Part shown: in pieces, positions 45,720 to 57,064 of the stretch
Position numbering within the stretch: position 1 is the stretch's first letter
Layout: every line of letters starts with the position of its first letter
Origin: Larimichthys crocea
Taxonomy: Eukaryota; Chordata; Actinopteri; Sciaenidae
Direction: 5' to 3'
Length of the DNA: 64,000 bases
NCBI RefSeq assembly: GCF_000972845.2
Contig: NW_020853301.1
Span: 1-64,000 of the forward strand
Position numbers and translations under genes: made by a program
The notes under the pieces: generated by a model
The model's database searches: none
Told to the model about the DNA's origin: nothing
What the model saw: the letters and a program-made list of their open reading frames with translations, nothing else

Positions 45720-46560
45720 TCTGGGGAAAGAAGCTGCTCTGAGGTCTAGTGTTACAGCAGCAGATAATACTGTATTGTTTGCCAGAAGGCAGCAGGGTGA
45801 AAAGCCTGTGGCTGGGGTGGCTATTGTTTTTTAGTATTTTTTGGTTTCTGCAGAGGCACATCACCTCACTAATGCTTGGTAGATGGGTACCAATGATATT
45901 CTTGAAAACTTTGCACAGGAATTGGGCCCCCTTAAGGCATTACAGACATTTCTGAGCTTTCTCTATAGGGGTTGGAGATTTGTGATGTCTATGACAGGTT
46001 CCCTTTGATCGTGATTCCCAGGAACACTTGATCCTCACTGTTCACCTGTAAAATTAATGTAATGATGACATTGCCTAGCTGCTTGGCACATCTTCTTAGT
46101 ACACATTCATGGATGTCATCGGGGCCAGCAGCTTTGCCTACATTCATTTAAATCATGGGTTTTCTTATATCCGCTGTGAATACAGACAGTGGACGTTCCT
46201 CAGACTTGGAGATCAAAGGGAGCAGAGTGTGTTGAGTATAAGATCATCAGGGAAGTTGGTCTTACACATGATGGTGGAGCTTCTAGTTTTGTAGTCCATG
46301 ATGGTCTGGATCACGTGCCACATATCTTTTGTTGTTGGTATTGAGGTTTCTCTCGAGTTTCTGCTGATGTCTCTGCTTTGTCTCTCTTCAGTCTTACGCA
46401 GGCTATTGTCACCTGACAGCCTTTTTTGGCTCTGGATAGAGCTCTCGATTCATTCAGACTTTCTTGTTGGAGAATAATTTTATGGTTCTTGTGTTCATCA
46501 CATCAACATATTTCTTCCTGTATGATGTTGCTGTTGATGTTCTCCTGGATGATATCTAAA
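45720..46560 (-). mobile_element. Rex1-type LINE remnant
   Basis: Minus-strand translation, frames broken, gives GKAAGPDDIHECVLRRCA (RT start region of CR1/Rex1 elements) near 46100 and, near 45780, HPSHRLFTLLPSGKQY and SSFFP, the usual C-terminal end of Rex1. RT palm motifs are decayed. Strongly degenerate, old copy. The ORFs listed on the + strand here are antisense shadows. Confidence 0.65.
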
Positions 46561-47234
46561 CACGTGCCAGTTGTGCACTGTGAACAGTCCTGTAGAGTTG
46601 CTGTAGTTTTATCTGTAGATGCTGTTCCTTCTGCTGGTTTGACCCTTTAAATCATTTAAAAATAAGACTTCAGGAGAAACAGGACAATAGTCTGTTTGGC
46701 CAGATTGATAGCATGGGAGGGTTTTGTAGCTGCCAGAAATAGTTACGTAGATGGTCTAGGATATTTTCTTCCATGCTGATGTGGAATCTAGGTCAAACAA
46801 ATACTATGAAAATACTGTCTGCTTTTGTTATGTGACTGCAGATGATCTCTTACAATTTGCATTTGGAGGCTGTAAACAGCACCAAAAAACATCTGGTGAA
46901 TCTGGGAAGAGCCACCATTCTGTTCACATTACTGCTGCTCTTATGTCATCTTCAGAGACTTTTGGAGTTTGCACTTGTGTTTCAAGAAACCTTGCATTCT
47001 GAAAGTGCAGTGTCTAGTGGGTTAATACCATGATACTACTACTAGTACTATGATATGGAAGAATTATCCTATCTTTATTCAAGAGCGTAGATTTTCAGTT
47101 TGAGAGCATGATTTCTCCTTCTTGTGCTCAGATTTATTCTCCTCATGTTCACATGTTGTGGTCGTATTTCTACTGCTTTCTTTCAAAATGTTTGCTTGGA
47201 CTAAAAATCACATGCTTGTTCTCACATTTGGCGG
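46561..47234. other. No supported feature
   Basis: No ORF above background and no repeat recognised; may continue the decayed LINE. Confidence 0.35.
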
Positions 47235-48806
47235 GTATATGGTCTGTTTGTAAAACTGCTTCTCTCTTAAAATACACCAATTTACCATATTAGCCAGCTG
47301 TTTGAATCGTCACCTATTTAAGACGCCAGCTTATTTATGTATAATTAATCTAAGTAATCCTTAAAAGAGTTATTGTAGTTTAGATTTTTTATAATTTTAT
47401 ATTAACGGGATATATTTTATATATTATAAATACTCTTAATGGAACAGCAGTGTTATGATAGTCGAATGGGTAAGTACATTCCTACCTACTGAATTTTGAA
47501 CCATGGGATGCCAGTTCACATCCCGACCACCGCACTCTTGCTGCATGTCATATTATGATTTTAACCTTCTGAGGACGGATTGGGCGAATCCGCCCAAAAT
47601 GTTTAACGATATAACGATTTATTATACAGAGATGCTGTTTTTTGCACTGTTTTCCTGAGATTCCGCTGAAGACGGAGATGTGGGGTGTGAGATGTGTCTG
47701 TCCGACACTTCCTCGTTATTTTATGCCACCGCATAAAAGACCAATCGAAAAATAGATGTTCAGCCGACTTACATACACACTCAACAGATGGACAACCATT
47801 ACTAGGTAGACTAGTTTCTCTTTCAACCAATCAGTGGCTGGTATCTATGACGTATTCTAGCCAATCAAAGGACTCTGTGGTCTTGTAGGGATAACTTCGT
47901 AAATACTATTTTTATTGGATGACAGGTGTTATAAAAATTAGGATTATACTGGGGTTCAGATGTTTTAACTCTTATAGTGTGTGTGTTTCCTGTTTTTTGC
48001 ATGTCTTGTGCACTTCCCTTATTTGGCCTGTGTTTTACTGAGGCTGGCAGGGAGAGGTAATTATAAATCAGTAGTTCAAGGACAGGAGAGACAAGGACGT
48101 GAGAGACAGGCCTGGGAAGTAGAAGAGACAAGGACATGAGAGACAGGCCTGGAAAGTGTCATTTTGGCCAACCACCAAAAGTAAAAAAGGAGACAGACCC
48201 ACAGGCTTTAAAAACTCCCATAACAACAGGTTCCCCTTAACCTTTTGGAGGGTCTTTGCGTTGATAAGTAGCATGCCTGAGGAAAATAAGGCAAAAATCA
48301 TCATAGCTTATTTTTCATTAGGCTATACCTTTTTAATCAGCCTATTCACCCATCATCTCTTGTTAAACATTTCAATAAGAGAATCAGCTGGTTATACAGA
48401 TTATATTACTGTAACACTAATTTATTAATTTAAATTTAAAATCATAATATGACGTGCAGCAAGAGTGCGGCGGCCGGGATGCGAACCGGCGTCCCATGGT
48501 CAAGAGTGCGGCGGCCGGGATGCGAACCGGCGTCCCATGGTTCAAAATGCAATAGGTAGCAGTGTACTTAACCATTTAACTGTCATAACACTGTTATGCT
48601 ACTAAGAGTATTTATAATATATAAAATATATCCTGGTAATATCAAATTAGAAAAAATCTAAACTACAATAACTCTTTTTAGGATTACTTAGATTAATTAT
48701 ACATAAATAAGCTAGTGTCTTAAATAAGTGACGATTCAAACAGCTGGCTAATATGGTAAATTGGTGTATTTTATGAGAGAAGCAGTTTTACAAACAGACC
48801 ATATAC
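47235..48806. mobile_element. 1.57-kb element with ~330-bp inverted arms
   Basis: Left arm 47235-47563 and right arm about 48437-48806 are inverted repeats of each other, roughly 90 percent identical by eye, from tatatggtctgtttgt at the outer ends to atcatattatgat-type words at the inner ends. Both arms carry a tRNA-like promoter pair: an A-box-like aatggttaagtac and a B box ggttcgcatcc. The 41-bp B-box unit is duplicated in the right arm (48461 and 48502). The 0.87-kb middle has no credible transposase. Could be a foldback/MITE-like element or two SINE-like copies in inverted orientation. Confidence 0.6.
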
Positions 48807-49311
48807 AGATTGGTCCACACTCTAGCTGTCTCCCTAGGCTGGTGAAACACACTATTTTAAGCGCAGGGAGGGACATCACTCAGTCTGAGCAGACGCCTCA
48901 ACCTGAGAGGACGTGCTTGTTCTGAGTGCGAGCACATTAGAGAGTCTGTGGACAGTAGCTGGACAGAGATTTACAGTTGCTGGCCGGATCTGTCCACACT
49001 TACCTGCTGACGTGCTATTATAAGATGATTTCTCAGGCTCAAACATGTACAGGTTGATGGCTTTAGGAGTAAAACCGCACTCCCTAATATTAAGCCAGGT
49101 CAAGACATGAGAGAAGACACATACAAGCAACTCTGCATGTTTAAAGAGGATATTGAGTGTGTTTTAACTGTTAACTGTCAACCGTTTGGGCTATTTATTG
49201 TATATTGTTTGTGTTTTGTTGTGATCAGGGCATTGCTGTAAAAGAGCAATTTGCTCAGTCAAGGTTTCCCTGAATAAAGAACGGAAATATAAATATATAT
49301 ATTGAGAAAAG
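48807..49311. other. No supported feature
   Basis: Unassigned sequence between the inverted-arm element and an L2 fragment; only short ORFs. Confidence 0.4.
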
Positions 49312-49680
49312 ATGTTGGCTGCAGTCTACAGAAGTAGAATGCGAGCCAGAGCCTTCAGCTATCAAGTTCCTATTCTGTGGAACAAGATCCCATTTTGGGC
49401 TCAGGAGGCAGACACCCTTTCCACATGTAACAGTAGGCTTAATTCATTCTTTTTTCATAGAACTTATAGTTGGAGCTGGCTTGGGCAACTCCCGAACCAT
49501 TATGTTGCTATAGGCCTAGACTAGCGGGGGACTTCTCATGGTACACTGAGCTCTTCCTTTCTTCTTGCTCACTCTATCTGTACACATATCCCATTGATGC
49601 ATTTTACTAACTTAGCTTCATTTTTCTCATGGATCATGGATACACTGAGTCAATTGGTGGAGCATGTAGTCAAATTTTCT
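49312..49680 (+). mobile_element. L2 3'-end fragment
   Basis: The + frame RARAFSYQVPILWNKIPF corresponds to the end of L2 ORF2 (compare 15500-15560 and the AFCAAAPRLWN text at 57290). It then runs into L2-like 3' UTR (ctcatggatcatgga). 5'-truncated, strongly diverged. Confidence 0.65.
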
Positions 49681-49889
49681 GTACCATGCGTGTGTTCGCT
49701 CGAGAACTACAGATTGTAGAAGAACTTTTTTAACTGTTTCTCAGTTGCTTTTACTGTCATTTGTCTGACTCTTCCTTCTGCCTGAAGTTTAAAAATATTT
49801 GCGGTTCATTATATAATAATAAACACACCATGTAATAATAAATAATAAGTAATTATTAAATAATTAATTGGAAACACCAGTGATATCAC

Positions 49890-50440
49890 CGCAGTTTAAA
49901 GTTGCACGATACCCACGGTATACATGGTATCCTGCGGTGCCAAATTGTAATGGTTCGTACTATACTTGAAATTCTACACGACGGTACTACCGTGGATTAC
50001 TATACTACCTGTGCCAGTTTCCGCTACATAGCGGCCGCCTCTGCTCTCCTCCTGGCTTCTCACTGCATGCTACACCCTTGTAAACAAACCAACATGGCAA
50101 CTACTGCAACCGAACTACACAGCTGCTGAATGATTGGCTGTTTGCCTGTTACTGGTGATGTCTGGAGATATGATAGCACGCTGGGTCCGCCCATCAGTTA
50201 GCTGATTGACTAACAGACGGGCGGGCTTGTGTTTCTGCCAACAAGATAGCTCACCTTCAATATAAATTCGCTTCAAAACAAACAACAAGCTAAAGTTCTG
50301 TCTCTCCCAGACGCGTGCACGGCTTACAGTCACAAACACAAGACAACACACTTACCATGGCAGAAGCACGGGGCCCGAGCAGCGAGTCTGCCGCGTCATC
50401 GACGTCAGTGGCTCCACTAATTTTGCGCAAAAAAACAAAC
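49890..50440 (+). mobile_element. hAT/ZBED-type transposon 5' fragment
   Basis: Starts gttgcacgatacccacggta, a phrase common at fish hAT ends, continues through a 5' UTR, and reaches ATG at 50357. The short frame MAEARGPSSESAAS..LILRKKTNS looks like the N-terminus before the BED finger of a ZBED-like transposase. It is cut off at about 50440 by AT-rich repeat. Family assignment rests on the start phrase and this N-terminus only. Confidence 0.45.
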
Positions 50441-50529
50441 TCGTTGTTTCAAACTTGTTTCAGTCTAATTCTTACTAATTCTTCACCAGTATTATGTTTA
50501 TCATGCAACAAACAACATTATAAGTAATT

Positions 50530-50800
50530 AACTAGAAAATTCCTAATAAATTTTGAGTGTGCCTGACTCTGACCCCGTCGCCCCCATACATTATTACTGA
50601 CACTGCTCAGCAAATTCAGTACTAGAAAATTCCCGCAGAAATTTTGAGAGTGACAAGTGGGCTGTTGCCGGGGGTCTGTACTCAAAAAGCACACCTCAAA
50701 TAGTCATTTTTAACATGTTTATTTAGACACAGGAGCAGCTAGCGCTAGCAATTAACATGTTAACATTAGCATGCCAGCGCTGATGCACTACAGTAGTAGC
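50530..50800 (-). repeat. Dispersed modules A and B, reverse orientation
   Basis: taactagaaaattcctaata..gagtgtgcctgactctg (module B end) and then agtactagaaaattcccgca..gggctgttgccgggggtctg (module A end), leading into the gctagcgctagc minisatellite. Mirror image of 3443-3540 and 8240-8345. Confidence 0.65.
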
Positions 50801-51227
50801 GACTCAAAAGTTCCCGTTCAAGCTGAACGCCAGCTGAATGGCAGCCGACTCCCAGCCGACTTCCAGCCGGCTGCCAGCCAAGTTCCGTGACCGGAGTGAC
50901 CCCCCTCCTTCTCCTGGGCGTGTCTATTTTTTACTGTAACTCCACCCATTCATGTGATTACAGGGTATGACCAGGAGATTGCGCTTCTCTCACAGAACTT
51001 TTTTACAGTTGTTCTACCTGGAGATGACGTAGCTTACACACCTCATTAGCATTCTCGTTGCAGTAACGGGCTTTTTGGTTTGCAGCTGGTTTGACTACTG
51101 TATAATATACAGTAGCTGTATGATTTGAGCGTGTTCATGAATTGAAATTAAATTTAAGGTGTTTATATCTAACATGTCACCGTTTACCAAATCCACAACA
51201 TCTAGGCTGTTCTGTCTTTACTAGTGG
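50801..51227. other. No supported feature
   Basis: Contains a small run of cagccga/cagccag words at 50820-50880; otherwise nothing recognised. Confidence 0.4.
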
Positions 51228-51560
51228 TGGGCCGTTATCGGCGTTAACATGCTGCGTTAACGTGAGACTCTTATCGGGCGATTAAAAAATATCACCATTA
51301 ATCTATTCGCAAAGCTGTTCCAGCCTCTCAGGTCGCTTTTTGACTTTTTTCTCTTTTGTTCGTTTTTGTTTTCTTCACTGTAACTCCGTGGAGTCCTGAT
51401 CTCTCTAGCAGTTTAGAGAGTTTTTGTGCTTTTGTCGTGTTTTTCTCGTGGTTTTTCTTGGTGTTTTTTTTTAAAATGCCGCTTCCACCTGGACGGCTGC
51501 CTTTGTTTACTCCGGGGAACAGCTGATCGCGCTAATGCCAGCGGCATTGGCGCGATCATT
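51228..51560 (+). mobile_element. hAT-like 5' terminus
   Basis: ctagtggtgggccgttatcg followed by gcgttaac words and aaaatatcaccattaatcta, a recurrent fish hAT-like left end. No transposase ORF follows; the sequence fades by about 51560. Confidence 0.4.
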
Positions 51561-51630
51561 AGCCATTAGCCTTGTGATTTGAGTGTGTTCATGAACATGA
51601 ATGACTCCTTTTCATTTTCGTCCATTCCAT

Positions 51631-52354
51631 AGGATAAATGGCGTAAATGGAAAGAATATTGTAGTGACCCGGAACAATGAAGCTACAAAGCAACTGGTTT
51701 TGCTGGACTTTATTCCTAATCTGGAACACAGGCTCCTGTGGCCGTAGCCAACGGCAAAAAACAATAAAAACAGGCAAGCACAGCAGCATATAACATTAAC
51801 ACATTAGCTACTTCGTGCCCCTCAACGCCATGGCAACTGCCATGACTGACAGGCTTCACAGCCTCTAACAACGCCACCCCCCCCAGGCGTCACCCCATAC
51901 ACTGCAGCCTAACTTACTGAACACAACTCAACAGCCACAGTGTATACACAGCCCGTTACAATATGTATGAAATAAGTGAAGTATGTTTGGTCTTAATAAA
52001 GTTTGCAGTATATATGTTATGTTTTTATTCTACATGGACCCACTGTTTATTTTCCACTATGCCCCCCTCCATTATAATAATACACCGCACAACTTTTGAA
52101 AGTCCAGAGATAAGTCTGTTCAAAAGGCCACGGTGACTCTTGTTTGCCAAAACGTCTGTATGTCCTCGACGAGCTCCTGTTTTGTGCCTGGCTTAGCCTC
52201 CTTGCGAATAAAGTGTTTCATGGAATGCCTAAATATATGTCTGATGGTTTCGTAAGCTTATACTGCAAACTTAATTAAAAACAAAAATACTTGACTTATT
52301 TCATACTTGATTCGCCCGTAATTCTTTCCATTTACGCTTTACGCCATTTAGCCT
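51631..52354. repeat. Inverted-repeat (foldback) element hosting a solo LTR
   Basis: The left arm (51631-51659 continuing at 51961-52015) and right arm (52257-52354) are imperfect inverted repeats sharing atggcgtaaatggaaagaat, tatgaaataagt and aagtttgcagtata. The left arm is interrupted by the 301-bp LTR at 51660-51960. No ORF. Confidence 0.6.
51660..51960. repeat. Solo LTR, 301 bp
   Basis: Starts TGTAGTGACCCGG and ends CCCGTTACA, with ATAT on each side (51656-51659 and 51961-51964) as a 4-bp target duplication. TG..CA ends and a 4-bp duplication indicate an LTR retrotransposon other than ERV1-3. No internal sequence remains, so recombination between LTRs is inferred. Confidence 0.7.
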
Positions 52355-52829
52355 ATGGTCACTGTTTACCAAAACAACATCTAGGCTATGTTACGGACGT
52401 TACGAGCGGAGTTTTCTTTAATAACAAATTTATGTTGGCATGTTGTAGTTGTGCGTGACACAGAATTGCTGCCTCAGTGTTATCTTATCACAACTTTTTT
52501 TTTTCCCCCATCAACTGATCCGCTGATCAGCTGATCTGCTGACCCCAGCTTATCTGTTCACATGTGTCTTTAGACAGTCTACGGTGAGAGCGGAACATCA
52601 CTGCTCCTCCCCGTGGACAAATGAGGCATTGCAGCTGGTTTTCACACAGACTGCTTAGGGGCGTTTCCAGTCGGGGCCTCACTGACTACGTCATCGCGGG
52701 GGATTACATTCCGGTCACGGACCAGCGAAGGACCGTGACGGGACCTGCGAAGGACCAGCCACGGTCCCCTCACGGTCCCGTCACGGAAACACGAGAACTT
52801 TTAAGTTGCTACATCTGTAGCAATTACCA
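52355..52829. other. No supported feature
   Basis: Includes a GC-rich stretch with cacggtcc/gaccgtgac words (52710-52790) that can pair with each other; no gene recognised. Confidence 0.4.
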
Positions 52830-53110
52830 TTCGCATGTTAGCATTAGATTGTTAACATTAGCATGTTAGCACTGATGCACTAGCAATTATCATTAACATG
52901 TTAGCATTAGCATGTTAACGCTGATGCGCTAGCAATTAACATTAGCATGTTAACATTAGCATGTTAGCGCTGATGCGCTAGCAATTAACATTAGCATATA
53001 TTTAATTCCTAGTGGCTAATGTTAATTAGCACTAATTTTAGCATTGGTCGCTAATGTTAGCAAATAGCATGTCTTTACTCTGCTGTCTCTGTCTGTCATT
53101 TTAGACAGAC
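52830..53110 (-). repeat. Minisatellite, reverse orientation
   Basis: ttagcatgttaacattagca units and gctgatgcgctagcaatta, reverse complement of the array at 3181-8935. Confidence 0.8.
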
Positions 53111-53169
53111 AAGTTCAAATTAAGTGCCAATAACTGCTAAAATGGCTGCCGCTCGGCTTCTGCCTGCTG

Positions 53170-53400
53170 GCCCCATAGACACATATACATAGACGCCGCA
53201 TTGAGCGGGTTAGTCGTTGGTCGCGATACGTCAACGGGTCCGCCATATTGGATCGGGCAGATCTGCTGGTAAACTAATACAAGGAAATGGACTGAACTTC
53301 ATAAAGCGGCTTTCTACAAAGTTCTTTAAGTTAATGTCTCTTATACACCCATTCACACACACACTAATATATCTGGGAAACAAACAGGCACCAAAAACAA
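53170..53400. repeat. Dispersed repeat, second copy
   Basis: Same order of phrases as 42291-42500 (gacgccgcattgagcgggtt; ttatacacccattcacacac) without the inner insert. Confidence 0.6.
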
Positions 53401-53579
53401 CGTATGTAACTTTTAAAGTGATGGTTATAAATGTTTACTCCTTATGTAAGCACTAAACCAACGTATGTATTTTTCTAATGCTGAGTGTTTACAGCTACTA
53501 ATGTGTGTAACACTGTTACCGTGATGATAAATATTGAAATATTTATATTTAACATTTAATCTGTGTCTATAATAACCAG

Positions 53580-54036
53580 ATCTTCCCCGGAGTTTCTGTG
53601 CTCTGTCGTCCAGCAGGTTCTCGTGGATCGTGGCTGCTGCTGTGATCCTGCACGACGCCCACTACATATATTATTACTGTCATTATTGCTACCATATCTG
53701 TTACTGTAATCATTATCATTCATTGTGATTCATTGTCATTTTGTCAGTCATTGTAATTGTACAATATGTTTGTGTTGATTTGTCCTGTACACGTGACATC
53801 CATTGCACGTCTGTCCGTCCTGGGAGAGGGATCCCTCCTCTGTGGCTCTTCCTGACGTTTCTTCCACCTTTTTTCCCTGTTAAAGGGTTTTTTGTGGGCA
53901 AGTTTTTCCTCACTTGAACCGAGGGTCTAAGGACAGAGGGTGTCACTCCCTGTACAGATTGTATAGCCCTCTGAGGCAAATGTACTTTGTGACTTTGGGC
54001 TGTACAAATAAAATTGATTTGATTTGATTTGATTTA
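53580..54036 (+). mobile_element. L2 3' UTR copy, heavily 5'-truncated
   Basis: About 457 bp very close to 15930-16375, including ggttctcgtggatcgtggct and the TTTGA tail. Only the 3' end was inserted. Confidence 0.8.
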
Positions 54037-54062
54037 AATCCTGAAATGTAGATGTGACATGG

Positions 54063-54079
54063 GGGTTTTCTGAATAAAG

Positions 54080-54174
<95 letters not shown>

Positions 54175-54208
54175 ATGTACACGTTAGTGCTCTTTATTCA
54201 GAAAACCC
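54063..54208. repeat. Large palindrome with (CA)n/(GT)n core
   Basis: Left arm gggttttctgaataaagagc then CA repeat; right arm GT repeat then gctctttattcagaaaaccc. The centre is catatg at 54126-54131. The 20-nt outer arms match perfectly, so the whole can fold as a hairpin. Confidence 0.85.
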
Positions 54209-54939
54209 TCAAGCAAACAGGACCAACTGCCTAATCAGTAGAGCAGTTACTGCACCTGTTAGAATGTCAGTTGGGAATGCTGACAGAGACAGAGAGAAAA
54301 TGCTGAGACCTTCCCTCGAACGGAAGGATCTCTGGCCAAAACCGTATTTCCAATCATTGAACCGGCTTAATTTTGAGCATCTTGTGCCCTTCCTTAACGT
54401 CTACATAGTCGTTTTGTGTCGATAAATGAAGAAATGTGCCCTTGAGAGCAATTCAGAGAAGCGTTACTTCTGCTTTCCTCCAGAAAATTTCCCACCTTTT
54501 TAACATGGCAGTCTATGAGGCTGTGGAAGGGAGTTGCTGCCGAATCTTTGCGTCTCCCGCCAAAACTATATATCTGACAGCTTTAACAGGTGAATGTGAG
54601 TGAGACAACAAATTTTCCTACGTTTCTATGTATAAATCGTGTCTGTAGTGGGGCATTTGAGGCCACGATAGTCGAATAGGTTTTATTTTTTCACTGATCG
54701 TTGTCTCTCCTCTCCACTCTAGCGATGACATCACACACTCTAGCTCTCGAAAGTTCTCGCAATACACACCCATTCATTTTTTGGCATCGTTTTTCGCGAT
54801 TTTTGGCAAAACCATTTGCCGAAACTCTTAGAGAAGTCATAGCAATCGATTCCCGGCCGAGCCGCACGTTTTAATACCCGTTTTGTGTATGTGCGACAAA
54901 AACTCTGGGAGGAGAAGCGAGCCAAAAAAAGGGTGTAAG

Positions 54940-56530
54940 AATAACTAGAAAATTTTGAAAGAAATTTTGAGTGTGCCTGACTCTGGGCCCGTCGCCCCCA
55001 TACTGCTCAGCAAATTCAGTTTTAATACAACAAGCTGTGTCATCATTGCCTTTTTAATGGGGTCTTATTTTGAAGGCACTTTTATTTTGAAAAACTTGTC
55101 CTGTGTGTGTGTGTGCGTGCATGTGTGCATGTTCTGTCTGTGTGTGTGTGTGTGTGTCTGCTTGTCTGTCTGTCTGTGTGTGGTGTGTCTGTCTGTCTCT
55201 CTATCTATGCGTCTGTGTTTGTGTCTGTGAGAGACAAGGATAAAAAGGCCGACATTAAAAATGTAGTCTTGATAGTCTGATATCATACACAGACTTCAAA
55301 AAAGTTAGTCAAAGACATGCTTGAGGTTGCCAAGCAACCAGGGTGAGCTGCAGGTCAGAGTAATTAGTCGCAGGTGCTGCATGCTGTCTGTCCCACTGAG
55401 ATGCACAGTATATGTCTGAATGATCCCCCTCGAAGGTGGCCAAAAACAACCTATAAGGTATGCCCAGGGCCGGTCTTAGCTATGGGCAATGTGGGCGGCC
55501 GCCCAGGGCGCAGTCTCCGTGGGGGGCGCACGAGCGCCCGAAAAAGAAAAAAACCTCGGTAATTTTCGATACCGCTCATTAAGTTAGCGGAGCGGGCGCC
55601 CCGGGAGCGGGCGCCCCGGGAGCGGGGTGTTGACAAGGCAGAGGGGGGCGGCGGACAGACTGATGGGGGCGCACGGCGCATCCAGGACCGGCGCTGGGTA
55701 TGCCTCAAACCAAAATCCGAAATGACCACAAGAATCCCTGTCTCGTGGACCATATCCATGTCTAGTTTTCAGGTGAAAATTGTATAAACTTTGGCCTTGG
55801 GAGTGAGAGAAAGCACAGGTGCACCCTGTTCCTTCTGGAAAAATCTCTTCTCAAAATAACACAGGAGTTTATGACGTTGAGAAAGGGAGTAGTCAGTCAA
55901 TTAGTGTGTATAGAGCCAAAACTATAAATGTGACAGCTTCAACAGTGTTATCACTGCGACTGCCTCGAATTTTCCTACGTTTTGATATATTTTCGTATAA
56001 ATGATTTCTGTAGCTTCACATTTGCAGCCACAGTCGCAGTTTACAAATTTATTTTTCGACGACTTTTTCTCTCCCTCTCCACTCTAGTGATGACATCACG
56101 CACTCTAGCTCTCGAAAGTTCTCGCAATACAGAACCATTCATTTTTTGGCGTGTTTTTTGGCGATTTTTGGCAAAACCGTTTGCTGAAACTCTTAGAAAA
56201 GTCATAGCCATCGATTCCCGGTCGAGCCGGTCATTTTGATACCCGTTTTGTGTATGTTCGACAAAAACTCTGGGAGAAGTAGCCAACCGAAAAAAAACAC
56301 ATAAGAAACGGAAGACGAAGAATAAGAACTAGAAAATTTCTAAAGAAATTCTGAGTGTGCCTGACTCTGGCCCCGTCGTCCCCATGCATTATTACTGACA
56401 CTGCTCAGAAAATTCAGTACTCGAAACTTCCCGCAGAAATTTTGAGAGTGACGAGTGTGCTGTTGCTGGGGGTCTGTATTCAAAAAGCACACCTCAAATA
56501 GTCATTTTTAACATGTTTATTTAGACACAG
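54940..56530 (-). repeat. Composite dispersed repeat (modules B and A)
   Basis: Mirror of 6800-8345: ctagaaaatttt start, GT tract (55098-55200), caagcaaccagggtgagctg, then cgaaagttctcgcaatac and aaaccgtttgc.gaaactctta, ending with another ctagaaaatttc at 56330 and module A at 56405-56530. A gggccggtcttagctatggg insert sits at 55463-55700. The ORFs in it are not protein genes. Confidence 0.65.
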
Positions 56531-57064
56531 GAGCAGCTAGCGCTCACGCGCTAGCAATTAACATAGCATGTTACCATTAGCTTGTTGACATTAGCATGTT
56601 ATCCTTAGCATGTTAGCGCTAATGCGCTAACAATTAACATTAGCATGTTAACATTAGCATGTTATCATTAGCATGTTAACATTAGCATGTTACCGCTGAT
56701 GCGCTAACAATTAACATTAGCATCTTAACATTAACATGTTAACATTACCATGTTAACATTAGCATGTTAGCGCTGATGCGCTAGCAATTACCATTACCAT
56801 GTCAGCATTAACACGTCAGCATTAGCATGTTAACGCTGATACGCTAGCAGTTACCATTAGTAGTTAACATTAGCATGTTAGCGCAGATGCGCTAGCAATT
56901 AACATTAGCATGTTAACATTAGCATGTATTTAATTCCTAGTGGCTAATGTTAATTAGCATTAACATGTTAACATTATCATGTTAGTAATTAACATGTATT
57001 TAATTCCTAATGGCTAATCTTAATTAGCACTAATTTTAGCATTGGTCACTAATGTTAGCAAATA
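56531..57064 (-). repeat. Minisatellite, reverse orientation
   Basis: Units such as acattagcatgttaac and gctgatgcgctagcaatta; interrupted at 57064 by an L2 and resumed at 58316. Confidence 0.85.

Noticed and set aside
47603..48304. Transposase gene inside the inverted-arm element
   Set aside because: Only short ORFs under 95 codons in several frames, with no catalytic motifs.
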